A stretch of DNA of 64,000 nucleotides from Ichthyophis bannanicus (taxonomy: Eukaryota > Chordata > Amphibia > Gymnophiona > Ichthyophiidae): positions 14,360,305-14,424,304 of the forward strand of contig CM066048.1 in the NCBI GenBank assembly GCA_033557465.1, read 5' to 3'. The translations under genes and the position numbers were made by a program. A model generated the notes under the pieces. That model saw only the letters and a list, made by a program, of their open reading frames with translations. It was not told the origin of the DNA and made no database searches. Below, in pieces: positions 8,993 through 19,691 of this stretch. Each line of letters begins with the position of its first letter. Positions within the stretch are counted from its first letter, which is position 1.

Positions 8993-9905
8993 TTAATTTA
9001 AAAGCTGCTCTATCTCCTTTTTAAAGAATAATGCCAGCAGCCTTGTTCCATTCTGGTTAAGGTGGAGCCCATTCCTTCGGAAGAGCCCCTCCTTTCCACA
9101 GAATGTTCCCCAGTTCCTAATAAATCCTAAACCCTCATCCTTGCACCATTGTTTCATCCATGCATTGAGAATCCGGAGCTCTGCCAGCCTTTTGGGTCCT
9201 GAGCATGGAACGGGAAGCATTTCTGAGAATGTTACCCTGGAAGCTTCTGGATTTCAACTTCCTACCTAAAAGCCTAAATTTAGCCTCCAGATCCTCCCTA
9301 CCACACTTTCCTAAGTCATTGGTACCAACATGTACCAAGACAGCAGACTTCTCCCCAGTACTATCTAAGACCTTGTCTGGGTGGCACATGAGGTCCGCTA
9401 TCTTCGCACCAGACAGGCATGTTACCAGGCGATCCTCACGTCCACCAGCCACTCAGCTATCTACATGCCTAATGATCGAATCACCAACTATAACGGCTGT
9501 CCTAACCCTTTCTTCGTGGGTACATGGACCTGGAGAAATCTTCTCAGTGCGAGAGGGTTTTACATCACCTGGAGGACAGGTCCCAGTTACAGGATCACTT
9601 CCTGCTGCACCAGGGTGATGCTCTCCTGTCACGTGACCTCTCTCCTCCATGGCAAAAGGGATGTTGCCAGACTGGAGGTGGGACTTCAGGACTATATCCC
9701 TGCAGGTCTCATCTGTGTACCTCTCTGTCTTCCTTATGTCCTCCAAGTCTTCTACTCTAGCCTCCAGAGATCGGACTCGCTCCCTGAGAGCAAAGAGCTC
9801 CTTGCACTTAGTGCACAGATAACACCCCTCACCAACTGGGAGAAAATCATACATATGACACTCGATGCAAAAGACTGGAAAACCCAGATCTTGCTGCTGG
9901 ACTGC
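8993..9905 (-). pseudogene. CR1-A ORF1: zinc motif, coiled coil and SGNH esterase-like domain
   Basis: ORF1 proteins of CR1 elements bind the element RNA, and many carry an esterase domain. Here a CxxC...CxxC pattern (CIEC ... CTKC) comes first, then a heptad-rich coiled coil (ALRERVRSLEARVEDLED), then an SGNH-hydrolase signature: VIVGDSIIRH (block I), VHVGTNDLG (block III) and NGLHLNQNGTRLLA near the C-terminus (block V, usually Asp-x-x-His). A TGA at 9453-9455 replaces the Trp codon that copy 2 has at 39022-39024. The frame continues open on both sides, and a shift follows near 9150-9220. Dead copy. Confidence 0.8.
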
Positions 9906-9984
9906 TGTCTACATCTTAGCTTTAAGGTTGTGTTTAGGTATTTAAGTTCTTTACTTACTAAGGGTTGCTAGGGATATGTATACT

Positions 9985-10540
9985 AATAAAACTATACCTA
10001 ATACGTTAATGTACTTTGTTCTCCTGAAGCTTAATTAATCTCAGGTCCTTAATGTATGCCTGATGAGGATAAACAGCTGCACCTGAGAGTGAATATGGCA
10101 CCTCCTTTCCTTTAAGAGATTTAAGCACCTAAAAAAGCTACGATTAACCCAGGGGTGGGTGGGTGTCGGAGAGGGAGGGAAGGAAAGAAGACTTATTAAA
10201 AACTGGTTGCTACACAGTACTCTGTCCTGTGCTTCTAAGGTAATCTGTGACCAATTTCCTGCGTGATTCACACAGCCCTTGCTTGGATTGAGGGAGTCTT
10301 GGGTTCTAAATTTAACCAGAAAGCTCTCTGTTGTGTTTTAAATTTAAACTGAAAGCTATTTGCTGCTACTAGGCCCTGACTGAGTATTAAATTTAAATTA
10401 AAAAGCTCTCTGCTGGGTTTTAAATTTAAACTGAAAGCTATCTGTTGAGTTTTTAATTTAATTAAAAGCTCTTTGCTGATACTAGGCCCTGACTGATTTA
10501 ACAAATACACTGGATTTACAGATTAATCAGCTTTAATCTA
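9985..10540 (-). repeat. CR1-A 5' UTR with AT-rich subrepeats
   Basis: At 10290-10500 a degenerate unit of about 35-60 bases recurs. It contains TTTAAATTTAAACTGAAAGC and CTCTCTGCTG, sometimes with CTAGGCCCTGACTG. The same array occurs at about 39790-40080 in copy 2, so it belongs to the element. An internal promoter role is possible but not shown. Confidence 0.65.
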
Positions 10541-10619
10541 AAGAATTCCTTTTTCACCAAGTTTTAGAAAAATTCTCAGAAGTAACGATCTCTCTCCAGA
10601 AGTAGCAGTCCCTTTTTGT

Positions 10620-10880
10620 AGTCCTTCAAGACTATATTTATCCAACATTTTATAAAATTCCAACACTGTTTTTGATAGAAGCACTTTCGGGAGGGCCTTC
10701 CAGGAATTCACAGCTCCTGCTGAGATGTTTCTTTGGATTCTGCCTCCTCTTTGCAGCTTCATATCATGCCCTCTGGCTCTAGTGCTTCCTCTCCTTAAAC
10801 CAGACTTGTTTGTTCTGTAGTACCTTTCAAGTGTTTAGCATATCTCCTCTGTTCGTCCTCTCTTCTAGGGTGTATATATT
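10620..10880 (-). mobile_element. CR1 3'-end fragment
   Basis: On the minus strand it encodes the conserved CR1 C-terminal tail (KLQRGGRIQRNISAGAVNSW, then LLSKTVLEFYKML). It is a different CR1 family from A, B and C in this window. It lies between the 5' end of CR1-A and the 3' end of the next CR1. Confidence 0.65.
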
Positions 10881-11745
10881 TAGAAGCATAGAAACATGAT
10901 GGCAGGAAAAGGCCATAAGGCCTATCCAGTCTGCTCTTCCATACCACCTACTATAGTCCCTTTTTTTCCTTTAGAGATCCCCTGTGTTTGCCCCATGCTT
11001 TCTTGTATTCAGAGACTGTCCTCATTTCTACTACCTCTACTGGAAGACTGTTCCATGCATCTACCACTCTCTTCATAAAGAAATGTTTCTGCATATTACT
11101 CCTGAGTCTATCCCCTTTCAACCTCATCCTATATCCTCTCATTGCAGAGCTTACCTTCAATTGAAAGAGCCCCTCCTGTGCATTTATGCCACAGAGGTAT
11201 TTAAATGTCTCTATCATATCTCCCCTTTCCCATCTTTCTTCCAAAGTATACATATTGAGATTTTAAGTCTGCCTCCACATGCCTTATGATGAAGCCCACT
11301 GACCATTCTGGTAGCTACCCTCTACACTGACTCCATCCTGTTTATATCCTTTTGAAGGTGCAGTCTCCAGAATTGCACACAATACTCCAAACAAGATCTC
11401 ATCAAAGACTTATACAGAGGCGCTATCACCTCCTTCTTCCTGTTGGCCATTGCTCTCCCTATGCACCCAAGCATCCTTCTGGCTTTCGCTGTTGCCTTTT
11501 CTACATGTTTAGCCATCTTGAAATCATCAGAAAAAAAATCATGTTCAGATCCCGCTCTTCTTTCATGGACAGAAGTACTTCACACCCTATGTTGTAGTGC
11601 TCCGTTGAATTTTTGCAGCCCAAATGCATGACCTTGCTAAATTCTCCAGACTCAACTTATATTCTTTCTAATGGTGACCCCCTTGCCATTTTGGCCAATT
11701 TTCTCTGTACCTACTGCAATCTCTTTATGTCCTTGTGATGAGGTC
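10881..11745 (-). mobile_element. CR1 family C fragment, 5'-truncated
   Basis: The 3' end carries the CR1 octamer-like tail (CATAGAAACATG on the plus strand). Minus-strand coding pieces are MAKHVEKATAKARRMLGCIG, KEVIAPLYKSLMRSCLEYCV and RVVDAWNSLPVEVVEMRTVS, which form the C-terminal third of ORF2. Related copies are at 16999-18396 and 49385-51164. Confidence 0.82.
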
Positions 11746-12059
11746 TATAGAATGTTACTCATCCCGTTCCAAAGGAATTATCAACAGCCCAGAGTTCAGG
11801 GCTGGGAGAGTGTGGCTCATGTCTTATAGGTTAAGAACCCAGCAGGCTGCAGGAGGGATAGATGACCGTGGAGCCAGAAGTCCTTCCAAGGCAAGCTGTG
11901 CAGAGCAGTTCTGAGGTAGGAACTTTAACTGGGGCTGGAGGAAGGGCCAGGAGAACTAGCTTGTGGAGTTTTAACAAGCTGGAACAGAAGTAAGGCTGTT
12001 TTTTGTTACCTGAACTGCTGTCTGTTCTGGGTTTTGCTGTGGGGAGATTTTATATTCCA
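11746..12059. other. No recognisable feature
   Basis: I see no coding signal, repeat or structure I can name here. Confidence 0.4.
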
Positions 12060-12262
12060 CTTTATCATTTCATTGCAACTTAAACTTGGTAATGTATATT
12101 AAACAGGGACATTGATAATTTGGATTTTCTGAGGCAATGGAGGGTTAAGTGATTTGCCCAAGGCCACAAGGAGTGCTAGTGGGAACACTGAATGCTGGTT
12201 TCTTGGTTCCCAAGCCAGTGCTCTAACCATTAGCCTTCTCCTCCACTCCACTTTTTAGTTTG
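12060..12262 (-). mobile_element. MIR-like (CORE) SINE
   Basis: On the minus strand there is a tRNA-like head (tggttagagcactggcttgg), then a core closely resembling mammalian MIR (ccttgggcaaatcacttaac), then an L2-type tail. More copies are at 14340, 44012, 48540 and 48960. Confidence 0.7.
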
Positions 12263-12429
12263 ACTGGTTATATGCTTTTACCTATGTTTCTTTTCTTTCC
12301 TTTCCTGTTAATTTAATAATATTCATTTTATTTTCCTGTTTGTATAGTTTGTGGATGTTAATTGTGAGCTGCTTTGAATTTTCTAAAAGAGGCAGTATAT
12401 AAAATGCTTATTAAACTATAAACAGATTT

Positions 12430-13260
12430 TTACCCAGGTAAAAGAGATTTTTGGAAAATTACCCATCCCGTATGTCGGTAATGATGCGCATACTGCGGAC
12501 GATGGAGGAAATCTTAGGGTAACGTTAGACCAGGCAAGCAAGGATGCACATAGGGGCATGTTTGCTAAAATACGCTCTTTTAGTATGTGATTGGACCACA
12601 GATCTAGTGCAGAGGCCCTTACTAACCTCAGGGAGCGTGCGTGTCCAACCCTCTGACATTAACACATTGCAACCGCGTGGCAGCATGCTAACTGAGGCGG
12701 CGTTATTTGCAGCTGGCAACAGCTATGGTTAGCGCATGCCCAAGACACCAGCACTAACCACAAAGTACTGTCAATGTCCACGTTCCACCTGCAACCCACC
12801 CAGTCGCTGCCCAGTCATCCACTAAAGGGCTCATTCCATCCCAGATGTCCAGCCCCTCTGTATATCCGGTTTGATCGGACGTACAGAGGGGCTCGTGATT
12901 CTGATCCCTTGGGGCACGTCTAGCCCCGTGGGATCAGAATCGTGATCAGGCCTGTACGTGCAGGCTGGGACTGCGATTCAGCCCAGCCTGAACATACAGA
13001 CACTACCCGACTAACTCAGTCAGGGTTTTTAAATGGAGCCATGGCACCGCGGCCCCATTTAAAAGCTGCGATGGCGGCGGCTGGACTTCAAAGGTGATTT
13101 CCCCACAGCCCGACCCCCAATCTGACCTCCTAAGGCCAGGATCGGGCTGCAGGGAATGTCCTCGGGCCCCTCTGCCCCATCCGCACCCCGGGCCCGAAAA
13201 AAAAAAAAGTCCAGGGGAGTTATTCCACTTCAGAGGTGGAATATCTTCCGTGCACAAGTC
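12430..13260. repeat. Unclassified sequence with a chain of five hairpins
   Basis: Five inverted repeats follow one another. Their arms are 12851-12862/12882-12893 (12 bp, perfect), 12897-12908/12930-12941 (12 bp, perfect, with an inner 5-bp stem), 12961-12969/12982-12990 (9 bp plus inner CTG/CAG), 13027-13036/13055-13064 (10 bp) and 13221-13228/13236-13243 (8 bp). The region is more GC-rich than its surroundings and has no convincing ORF. It may be a non-autonomous DNA element, but I could not find its ends. Confidence 0.5.
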
Positions 13261-13284
13261 ACCAGCCCTGGATGTATAAGGACA

Positions 13285-13720
13285 ACATTAGAACCAGCCC
13301 TGGGTGTCCAGGGCCAGCAACTATCCACCACCTGCCCAGACTCCACCCATGAGCCACCCCTTCCCCGCCCCTGTCTAACTTCCCCGCACAACTCAAAACT
13401 CATCTGCTCACCTCACACTTTGGCATTCACAAACAACTCAGCACAACGATATCTATTCCCCCTTCATCACAAGCAAGTTTACCAACCTCTTAACACGCTC
13501 TCATCATGTGATTTTGTACATAGTTTGTTTTTAACTCCCCTGAGAGCACATTGCATGACTTTGCATACAGCTTGATGTATCACTATTCAAAATGTACATA
13601 GTTAAAATGTTATATGTAAGCGAGCATGTACTTGTTCCTGCACTACTCAAATTGTTGTTAATTGTAAACCGCAAATGATCCCTGGAAATTGCAGTATAAA
13701 AATGTTTAATAAATAAATAA
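13285..13720 (+). mobile_element. L2-like 3' UTR fragment with ATAAA tail
   Basis: Ends with the L2-type tail (TTGTAAACCGC ... GCAGTATAAAAATG, then AATAAATAAATAAA). Only the 3' UTR is present. Confidence 0.55.
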
Positions 13721-14225
13721 ACTGGCGGGGAAGTTAGATGCCAGCGGGGAAGGCCCGAATAGCAGGGTATTCGCTGGTATTTGTGCGACAGAATAACCCC
13801 CTAACTGGTTAGTGCAGAATTTATCATGGCTCACTTACCATACACTAAACCCCTCACTAACAGTTAGTGCACTTTACTAAAGATGCCCGTAGGTTTTTAT
13901 TTTCAAAACTACACACTTTCTTTTGGCTGAAAAACCATAGAAAAAGCAGGTCCAAATAGTCACAGTTTTTTCCTTGGACAATTTCCAAAGGGAAAGTTTG
14001 CTTTTAATACAAAATTCCCAAGTAATGCCGCCTGTGAACTTTCCAAGTGTCTGCACAGTTTCAAAATTGCCCCAATGCTATCCAGTTCTCCGTTGCTATT
14101 GAATACTTCTGGAAGGGGTGGTAGTGGGCTCATCATGATTGTTGAATTTAACTATCAGATTTTTGGGGTGGGAGGAAGAGCCCTATGGGCTAGTAAGTTA
14201 ACTGGGGGAAAAGGGGCAATGGCTT
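13721..14225. other. No clear gene; short repeats only
   Basis: The motif TTAGTGCA(C/G) recurs around 13820-13880, but I could not define element ends. No coding signal is seen. Confidence 0.35.
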
Positions 14226-14645
14226 TAATGCAAGGGTGGACAATCTTGGTCCTTGAGGTCCAGAATCTAGTTGGGTTTTCATCACTTCCACAGTGAATAT
14301 AGTAAGCATATGATCCATTGCCTCCATTTATTTATTGAACAGGTTCTTTATGCTGCTTTATCATTTCAGTCAAAGCAGTCTACCTTGTAACTTAAACTTG
14401 ATAATGTACATTAAACAGGGACACTGAGAACTTGGATTCTTCTGAAGCAATGGAAGGTTAAGTGATCTTCTCAAGGCGTGCTAGTGGGAATCAAACCCTG
14501 GTCTTCTGGTTCCAAATCTAGTGCTCTAACCATTAGGCTACTTCTCTACTTCATTGCAGGAGAATAGATCTCATGCATATTCATTGTGAAAATCCTGAAA
14601 ACCCGATTGGATTGTGGCCCTCGAAGACCACGTTTGCACATCCCT
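14226..14645. mobile_element. hAT-like MITE split by a SINE
   Basis: The left end (caagggtggacaatcttggt) and the right end, read in reverse complement (cagggatgtgcaaacgtggt), are inverted copies of a CAGGGGTGGGCAA-type hAT terminus. The MIR-like SINE at 14340-14555 sits between them. I found no clean 8-bp target duplication. Confidence 0.5.
14340..14555 (-). mobile_element. MIR-like SINE
   Basis: Same SINE family as 12060-12262. On the minus strand the head reads tagcctaatggttagagcac, followed by the B-box-like ggtttgattccc and the core. Confidence 0.65.
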
Positions 14646-14653
14646 GGGTTAGG

Positions 14654-14847
14654 CAGTGCTTCTCAACCTCTCTGGGAAGGACACCTAGCCAGTCATATTT
14701 CCAGGATTGCCACAATGAATATGCATGGGATAGATTTGTATACAGTGGAGTTTGCATCTATGCAAATTTATCTCATGTATATTCATTGTGGCAATCCTGG
14801 TGATCTGATTGGCTAGATGTGCCTCCCGGAGAGGGTTGGAAGCACTG
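14654..14847. mobile_element. hAT-like MITE with terminal inverted repeats
   Basis: Starts CAGTGCTTCTCAACCTCTC and ends GAGAGGGTTGGAAGCACTG, giving 19-bp inverted termini with one mismatch, of the Charlie-type hAT form. The interior holds inverted ATGAATATGCAT and ATGTATATTCAT segments. Flanking 8-mers do not match, so a target duplication is not supported. Confidence 0.7.
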
Positions 14848-14919
14848 ATCTCGTATCTAATGCACTTTCATTGGCTCTGGTTTTGCTTACTCTCTCTTTC
14901 TATGGATGAGCTATTTGTG

Positions 14920-15080
14920 AGGCTGGCCCAACCATTATGCAAACTAGGCGGTTGCCTGGGGTGGCGGCTTCTGGAGGCATGCAAAGCTAAACAATAGATT
15001 CTGACAACCAGGGAGAGCGTAAGGTTTGAAGTTTGCCTAGGGTGCCAACACCTTGAACCAACTCTGGCATCGGCCCTGGC
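14920..15080 (-). mobile_element. Degenerate hAT-like MITE (copy of 62312-62479)
   Basis: Shares ggctggcccaaccatta and the GCCTAGGG / CCCTAGGC motifs with the better-preserved copy at 62312-62479. Confidence 0.5.
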
Positions 15081-15110
15081 TGTTTTAAATATGTTTTCAA
15101 GACTTTTCAG

Positions 15111-15504
15111 CAGTGGTTCCCAACCCAGTCCTCGAGGCCCACCCAACTAGGCAGGTTTGCAGGATACCCATAATGAATATTCATAAGGCAGATTGCATAC
15201 AAGGTTGATAGTATAGGCAAATCTAGCTCCTGCATAGATGGTGAATATCCCATAGTTGCCAAGTTACCCATTTCATGACTGAGATTTTACACCAGTTCTG
15301 GATTGCTGACAATCTCATCTTGATGCATTATGGGAACTGCAGCACCGATTCCAATGCATAAAATCAGGGACTACAAATACCATATTGCATTGCAATGCAA
15401 ATTTAAAACCAGAACTGGCAAAAGATCTCACTTCTGGGACTGGGTAACTTGGCAACTCAGATATCCTGAATATCTGGCTGGCTGGGTGTGTTTCAAAGAC
15501 TGGG
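15111..15504. mobile_element. hAT-like MITE with perfect 8-bp target duplication
   Basis: Begins CAGTGGTTCCCAACCCAGTC and is flanked by CTTTTCAG at 15103-15110 and again at 15505-15512. The right terminus is eroded. A second palindromic element (15254-15457) lies inside it. Confidence 0.6.
15254..15457. mobile_element. Palindromic MITE nested in the hAT MITE
   Basis: A 204-bp element with long imperfect inverted arms. The outer blocks are AGTTGCCAAGTTACCCA and TGGGTAACTTGGCAACT. The inner blocks are CCAGTTCTGG and CCAGAACTGG. No coding capacity. Superfamily unknown. Confidence 0.6.
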
Positions 15505-15849
15505 CTTTTCAGTGATAGCTTGAAATGTGTGACTATATGTAACTTGTTTATTCAAAATCAGAAAAAAGAACTAAGTAAACTCCAGGAACCTCCTTAGTGT
15601 AAATTCTTTGTATGAGTCAATATCAGTAGCAGTAGAGGGCTCTGGGTCATCAGAGACAGGCTGAGCTAGGCCTCCCCATTGCAGTTTGCAATCTGTCTGG
15701 GTTTTCACAATAAACTCAGAACTACAAGTCCGTAGTTGAGTCAAAACCAGGACTGACTCAGAACTGAGGATCTCTGGTGGCCCTGGGTACTGTGCTTTAG
15801 TGAAGCTGATGAACTGAGTTCCTGACCATTTTTTTTTAACTTTTTGCAG

Positions 15850-15870
15850 TTGCTGTGACTGGACCAGCAG
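15850..15870 (+). CDS. FCRL signal-peptide mini-exon (21 bp)
   Basis: A pyrimidine tract with TTTTTGCAG precedes exactly 21 bases, which are followed by GTGAGTGAG. Read in phase 1 it encodes Ala-Val-Thr-Gly-Pro-Ala with split codons at both ends, resembling the Pro-Val-Thr-Gly-type end of FcR signal peptides. A 21-bp second signal exon is a hallmark of the FcR family. The trailing G joins TG of D1 to give Val. Confidence 0.65.
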
Positions 15871-16614
15871 GTGAGTGAGTCCCTCTAAACCTTTGGTCTG
15901 TAAGTAAGGTTACCAGATGTCCCTGACTCAGGGATTGTCCCCAATTTTAGAGCTGTGCCCCGCTCCCACCTGTTTGGCAGCCTCCTGTCTCCAATCCAGC
16001 AGTGGAGACAGAGGGGTAGGAAAATGTTTGTTCTTCAATTTAGTGATTTGCATATGTCTGCTTTTAGACTTTACATCCGTCATCGTTAAATTTTGCACAG
16101 TGTGGGGGAAACGCACCGCTGGTTCTATTTCTTTCTTCATTTATCTGCTTGGAAGTGATGTTGTTGCTGTCATGGGATGCAGACGGGTCGGAAAGGGATG
16201 GGCCACATGAGCCTGGTCCCACCAAAACTTTACTGCCGTGATTGCCAGTCTTTCCCTGCTGTCTGCCTGCAGGGGTCCGGTCTCCCGTGGGCAGACATGA
16301 GGGGACGATCGGCAATCGCAGCCTCATGCAGTTTGACTGGCCTAGGTATGGAGCTTGCCCCCCCCAAAGAAAACAGCATTCCATCGCCCTTGATGAGATG
16401 GATGGGGGCAGGATAATAACTTATCTTCCCTCCTCCAGGCCTTGTTGCACAAACCTGGAACTAAGGTGTCCCTTCTTCCCTCCCTCCCACCTCCAGATTT
16501 GTCTGCAAAAAAAATCTGCTAACCTTATCTGTAGGGGTGCAAAAGGCTCCACCTGTGGCGACCAGCTTATACTGGGAGAATATTTCATAGGAATGAGGTT
16601 TTAGAAAGAAGATT
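15871..16614 (+). other. Intron sequence, no feature recognised
   Basis: Non-repetitive by eye. Short open frames on both strands lack codon or family support. Confidence 0.4.
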
Positions 16615-16998
16615 TATTTACAACACTTTAATACTGCAGTTTACAGGGACAGGGGAGATATGATTCAGACCTTTAAATACTTAAAAAGAAATAATGAACA
16701 AACAAACCTCTTCCAAAGACGGGGAAGCTGTAAAACTAGAGGGCATAACATGAAGCTGCAAGGTGGAAAATTGTAAGGCAATGTCAGGAAATACTTTTTC
16801 ATTGAAAGGGTGGTGGATGCTTGGAATGCCCTCCCACTGGAAGTGGTGGGGGCAAATATAGTGACAGAATTCAAAATGGCATGGGACAGACACAGTGGAT
16901 CCCTTTACAGCAACAGGATAAAATCAAAATAAACTGAATACTGGGCAGACTAGATGGAGCACACTGGTCTTTATCTGTCGTCATTTACTATGTTACTA
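16615..16998 (+). mobile_element. CR1 family B 3'-end fragment
   Basis: Matches the 3' end of the CR1-B at 32544 onwards: gacaggggagatatgattca, then the tail coding for RVVDAWNALPLEVVG-like sequence, ending in tactatgttactatg. Confidence 0.75.
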
Positions 16999-18396
16999 TG
17001 ATGGGGCCAGATGGGATACATCTGAGAATACTGAAGGAACTTGGGGAAGTTCCAGTAGCTACACTGACCTTTTCAATGCTTCTTTAAATTCGGGAGTGGT
17101 GTCTTGAATCTAAAGAAACTGCAGAGGATTCGAAAAAGGCACATGTGTTCTCTTTACACAAAAGCAGAAGTAAGGATGAGGTTGAGAACTGCAGACCAGT
17201 TAGTCTGAACTCTGTGGTGAGTATATTAATGGAAACGCTGCTAAAACAGAGGATAGTGAGATTTCTGGATTGCAGGATTTGAGGCAGCATGGGTTTACTA
17301 GAGGCAGGTCTTGTCAGACAAATCTGATTGATTTCTTTGACTGGGTGACCAGGGAGTTGGACCGAGGAAAAACCCTAGATGTGGTGTACTTAGACTTACA
17401 AATAAATTGAGCACCCTAAGGATGGACCCTAAAGTGACTGTGTTAGAAATTTGTTGAGTGGGAGGCGACAGAGTGTACAGGTAAATGGAGCTAACTCTGA
17501 GGAGAAAGATGTTACCAGTGGTGTCCTTGGTCCGATTCTTTTTAACATTTTTGTTAGTGATATTGTGGAAGGGCTGCCTCTTTGTGGATGATACCAGAAT
17601 GCAATAGAGTTGACACCCAGGAAGGAATAGATAATATGAGGAGGTATCTAACTAAGTTTAAAGAATGGTCAAGAATTTGGCAGCTGAGATTTAACGCTAA
17701 AAAATTCAGGGTCATGCATTTGGGCTGCAAAACTCCAAGGGAGCAGTACAGTATAAGATGTGAAGTACTTCTGTCCACGAAAGAAGAGCGAGACCTGGGT
17801 GTGATTGTTTCTGATTATCCTAAAAGTGGCTAAACAGAAAAGGCATCAGTGAAAGCCAGAAGGATGCTTGGGAGAGAAATGGCCAGCAGGAAGAAAGAGG
17901 TGATAGTGCCTCTGTATAGGTGTTTGGCAAGACTTCATTTGGAGTATTGTGTTCAATTCTGGGGACGACACCTTCAAAAGGATATAAACAGAATGGAGTC
18001 GGTTCAGAGGGTGGCTACCAAAATGGTCAGTGGTCTTCGTTATAAACCATATGGGGACAGACGTAAAGATCTTAATATGTTTACTTTAAAGAAGATATAA
18101 TAGAGATATTGAAATGCCTCCATGAAAATTAACTCTGCAATGAGGGAACATAGAATCTGGGTGAAAAGGGATAGATTCAGGAATAGTATGCGGAAAGATT
18201 TCTTTATGGAAAGCTTTGTAGATAAGTGGAATAGTCTCCCAGTGGAGGTAGTAGAGATGAGGACAGCATCTGAATTCAAGAAAGCATGGGACAAACACAG
18301 AAGATCTCTAAAGGAAAAAAGGGACTATAGTAGTTGATATGGAAAGGCAGACTAGATAGGCCATGTGGTCTTTTCTGTCATCATATTTCTATGTTT
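16999..18396 (+). mobile_element. CR1 family C, 5'-truncated, ORF2 decayed
   Basis: Starts within the RT (DGIHLRILKE-like text at about 17000) and runs to the CR1 3' terminus (atttctatgtttctag). Coding pieces include the palm (VVYLDL at about 17380), KKEVIVPLYRCLARLHLEYC (17895-17955) and the C-terminal VDKWNSLPVEVVEMRTASEF (about 18220). Several frameshifts. Confidence 0.85.
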
Positions 18397-19120
18397 CTAG
18401 GATGCAGTAGGGAGGACAGAGAACTCAAAATGAAGACATGAAGCACTAGAGAGGGTCCATATAGAGAGAGAAGGATAGGGTGAGTGGGACCTAGTTGGGG
18501 GCCTTAAAGACCACTAGGTGTATAGTGGAGGACTGCAGATGGAAAACCACTGGGAATAGAGAGAAATGGAAGACTTTTGGACACTGAGCACTATTAGCAG
18601 GGGGAGAAACTCAAGGACCACCAGGACTAGGAGAAACAGAGTGAGGTTGAGGGAATGGTGGATCACTGGACTTATAGAGAAGGTGGGGCCTTTGGTGTTA
18701 TGCATTTGTTGGGGGGGGGGGGGGGGACTCGTGGAACACCAAGGTTGAGGATGGAAAGATCACAGAGGCATGATTATAGGGATAGGGATGGAGGACCCCT
18801 AGGAAGAAGAGAGGTATAACAAGAAAGGGGGGTGGGATGGAGATCAGAATGAAGATACCACTCTGTGACCATACCCCTAATATACCTAAAAAAGGAATGG
18901 TGGGTGCAAATAGGATTCTCTGCTCCTGGTGCTAAAGCCAATTTGAGGCACTAAAGAGAGGTGCTGGCTCGGGAGCAGTAAGAGCAACTATGATTGAAGC
19001 TATGGTCTGGGCGCAGAGTTGGGTGATGGAGATGGAGAAGGGGCAGGGGAAGGAAGAAGGGAGAGTGAAGGGAGGAGGGAGACTCACACAGATATCAGAT
19101 TCCTCCCAAATGCACCGCAC
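18397..19120. other. Purine-rich stretch, no gene seen
   Basis: Strongly G/A-rich on the plus strand, with a G-homopolymer at about 18710-18726. The frame that opens at 18990 runs through the minisatellite and a solo LTR and is not considered a gene. Confidence 0.45.
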
Positions 19121-19499
19121 CTACTCACTCACTACTCATACACAGCCTCCATATCTACACATGCACCACACCTACTCACTCACTACTCATACACAGCCTC
19201 CATATCTACACATGCACCACACCTACTCACTACTCATACACAGCCTCCACATCTACACAAGCACCACACCTACTCACTCACTACTCATACACAGCCTCCA
19301 TATCTACACAAGAACCACACCTACTCACTCACTACTCATACACAGCCTCCATATCTACACAAGCACCACACCTACTCACTCACTACTCATACACAGCCTC
19401 CATATCTACACAAGCACCACACCTACTCACTCACTACTCATACACAGCCTCCATATCTACACATGCAGCACACCTACTCACTCACTACTCATACACATG
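19121..19499 (+). repeat. Minisatellite, 51-bp unit, about 7.5 copies
   Basis: Units start at 19121, 19172, 19223, 19270, 19321, 19372, 19423 and 19474. Seven steps are 51 bp except one of 47 bp. The unit contains CTACTCACTCACTACTCATA and CAGCCTCCATATCTACAC. Because 51 is a multiple of three the array stays open, which creates a long but spurious frame. Confidence 0.9.
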
Positions 19500-19691
19500 C
19501 ACCACCACATGCACACACTGACACTTGCAGACATCCCCTACTCCCTCAGGAAGCACACTACTTACAGTTGCATCCATATCCCACCTACTCATATATTAGA
19601 GACAGTAACTAAAACAATCACACATACCCCCATTCAGATATACTCAAAATGTCACTCAACCCCCCCTTTCCATGATCTCAGCCATATACAC

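Larger units (their letters stand above)
8886..10619 (-). mobile_element. CR1-A copy 1, 5' half (ORF1 and 5' UTR)
   Basis: Continuation of the CR1 at 1-2305 beyond LTR element 1. From right to left it holds the 5' UTR (about 9985-10619), ORF1 (about 8993-9905) and the ORF1-ORF2 linker. The 5' boundary is set by comparison with copy 2, which ends at about 40133 within the same sequence (tctctctccagaagta). With the left part it amounts to a near-complete element. Confidence 0.85.

Noticed and set aside
12060..12262. tRNA gene
   Set aside because: The A- and B-box-like words belong to a SINE with a MIR-type core; the rest does not fold as a tRNA.
14573..14997. Upstream FCRL signal exon among ORFs near 14.6-15.0 kb
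   Set aside because: The hydrophobic stretch at about 14860-14900 lies between or within MITE sequence and lacks a phase-1 donor at the right distance; the first exon remains unlocated.
19121..19499. CRISPR array
   Set aside because: Units are directly contiguous with no unique spacers and the context is vertebrate.
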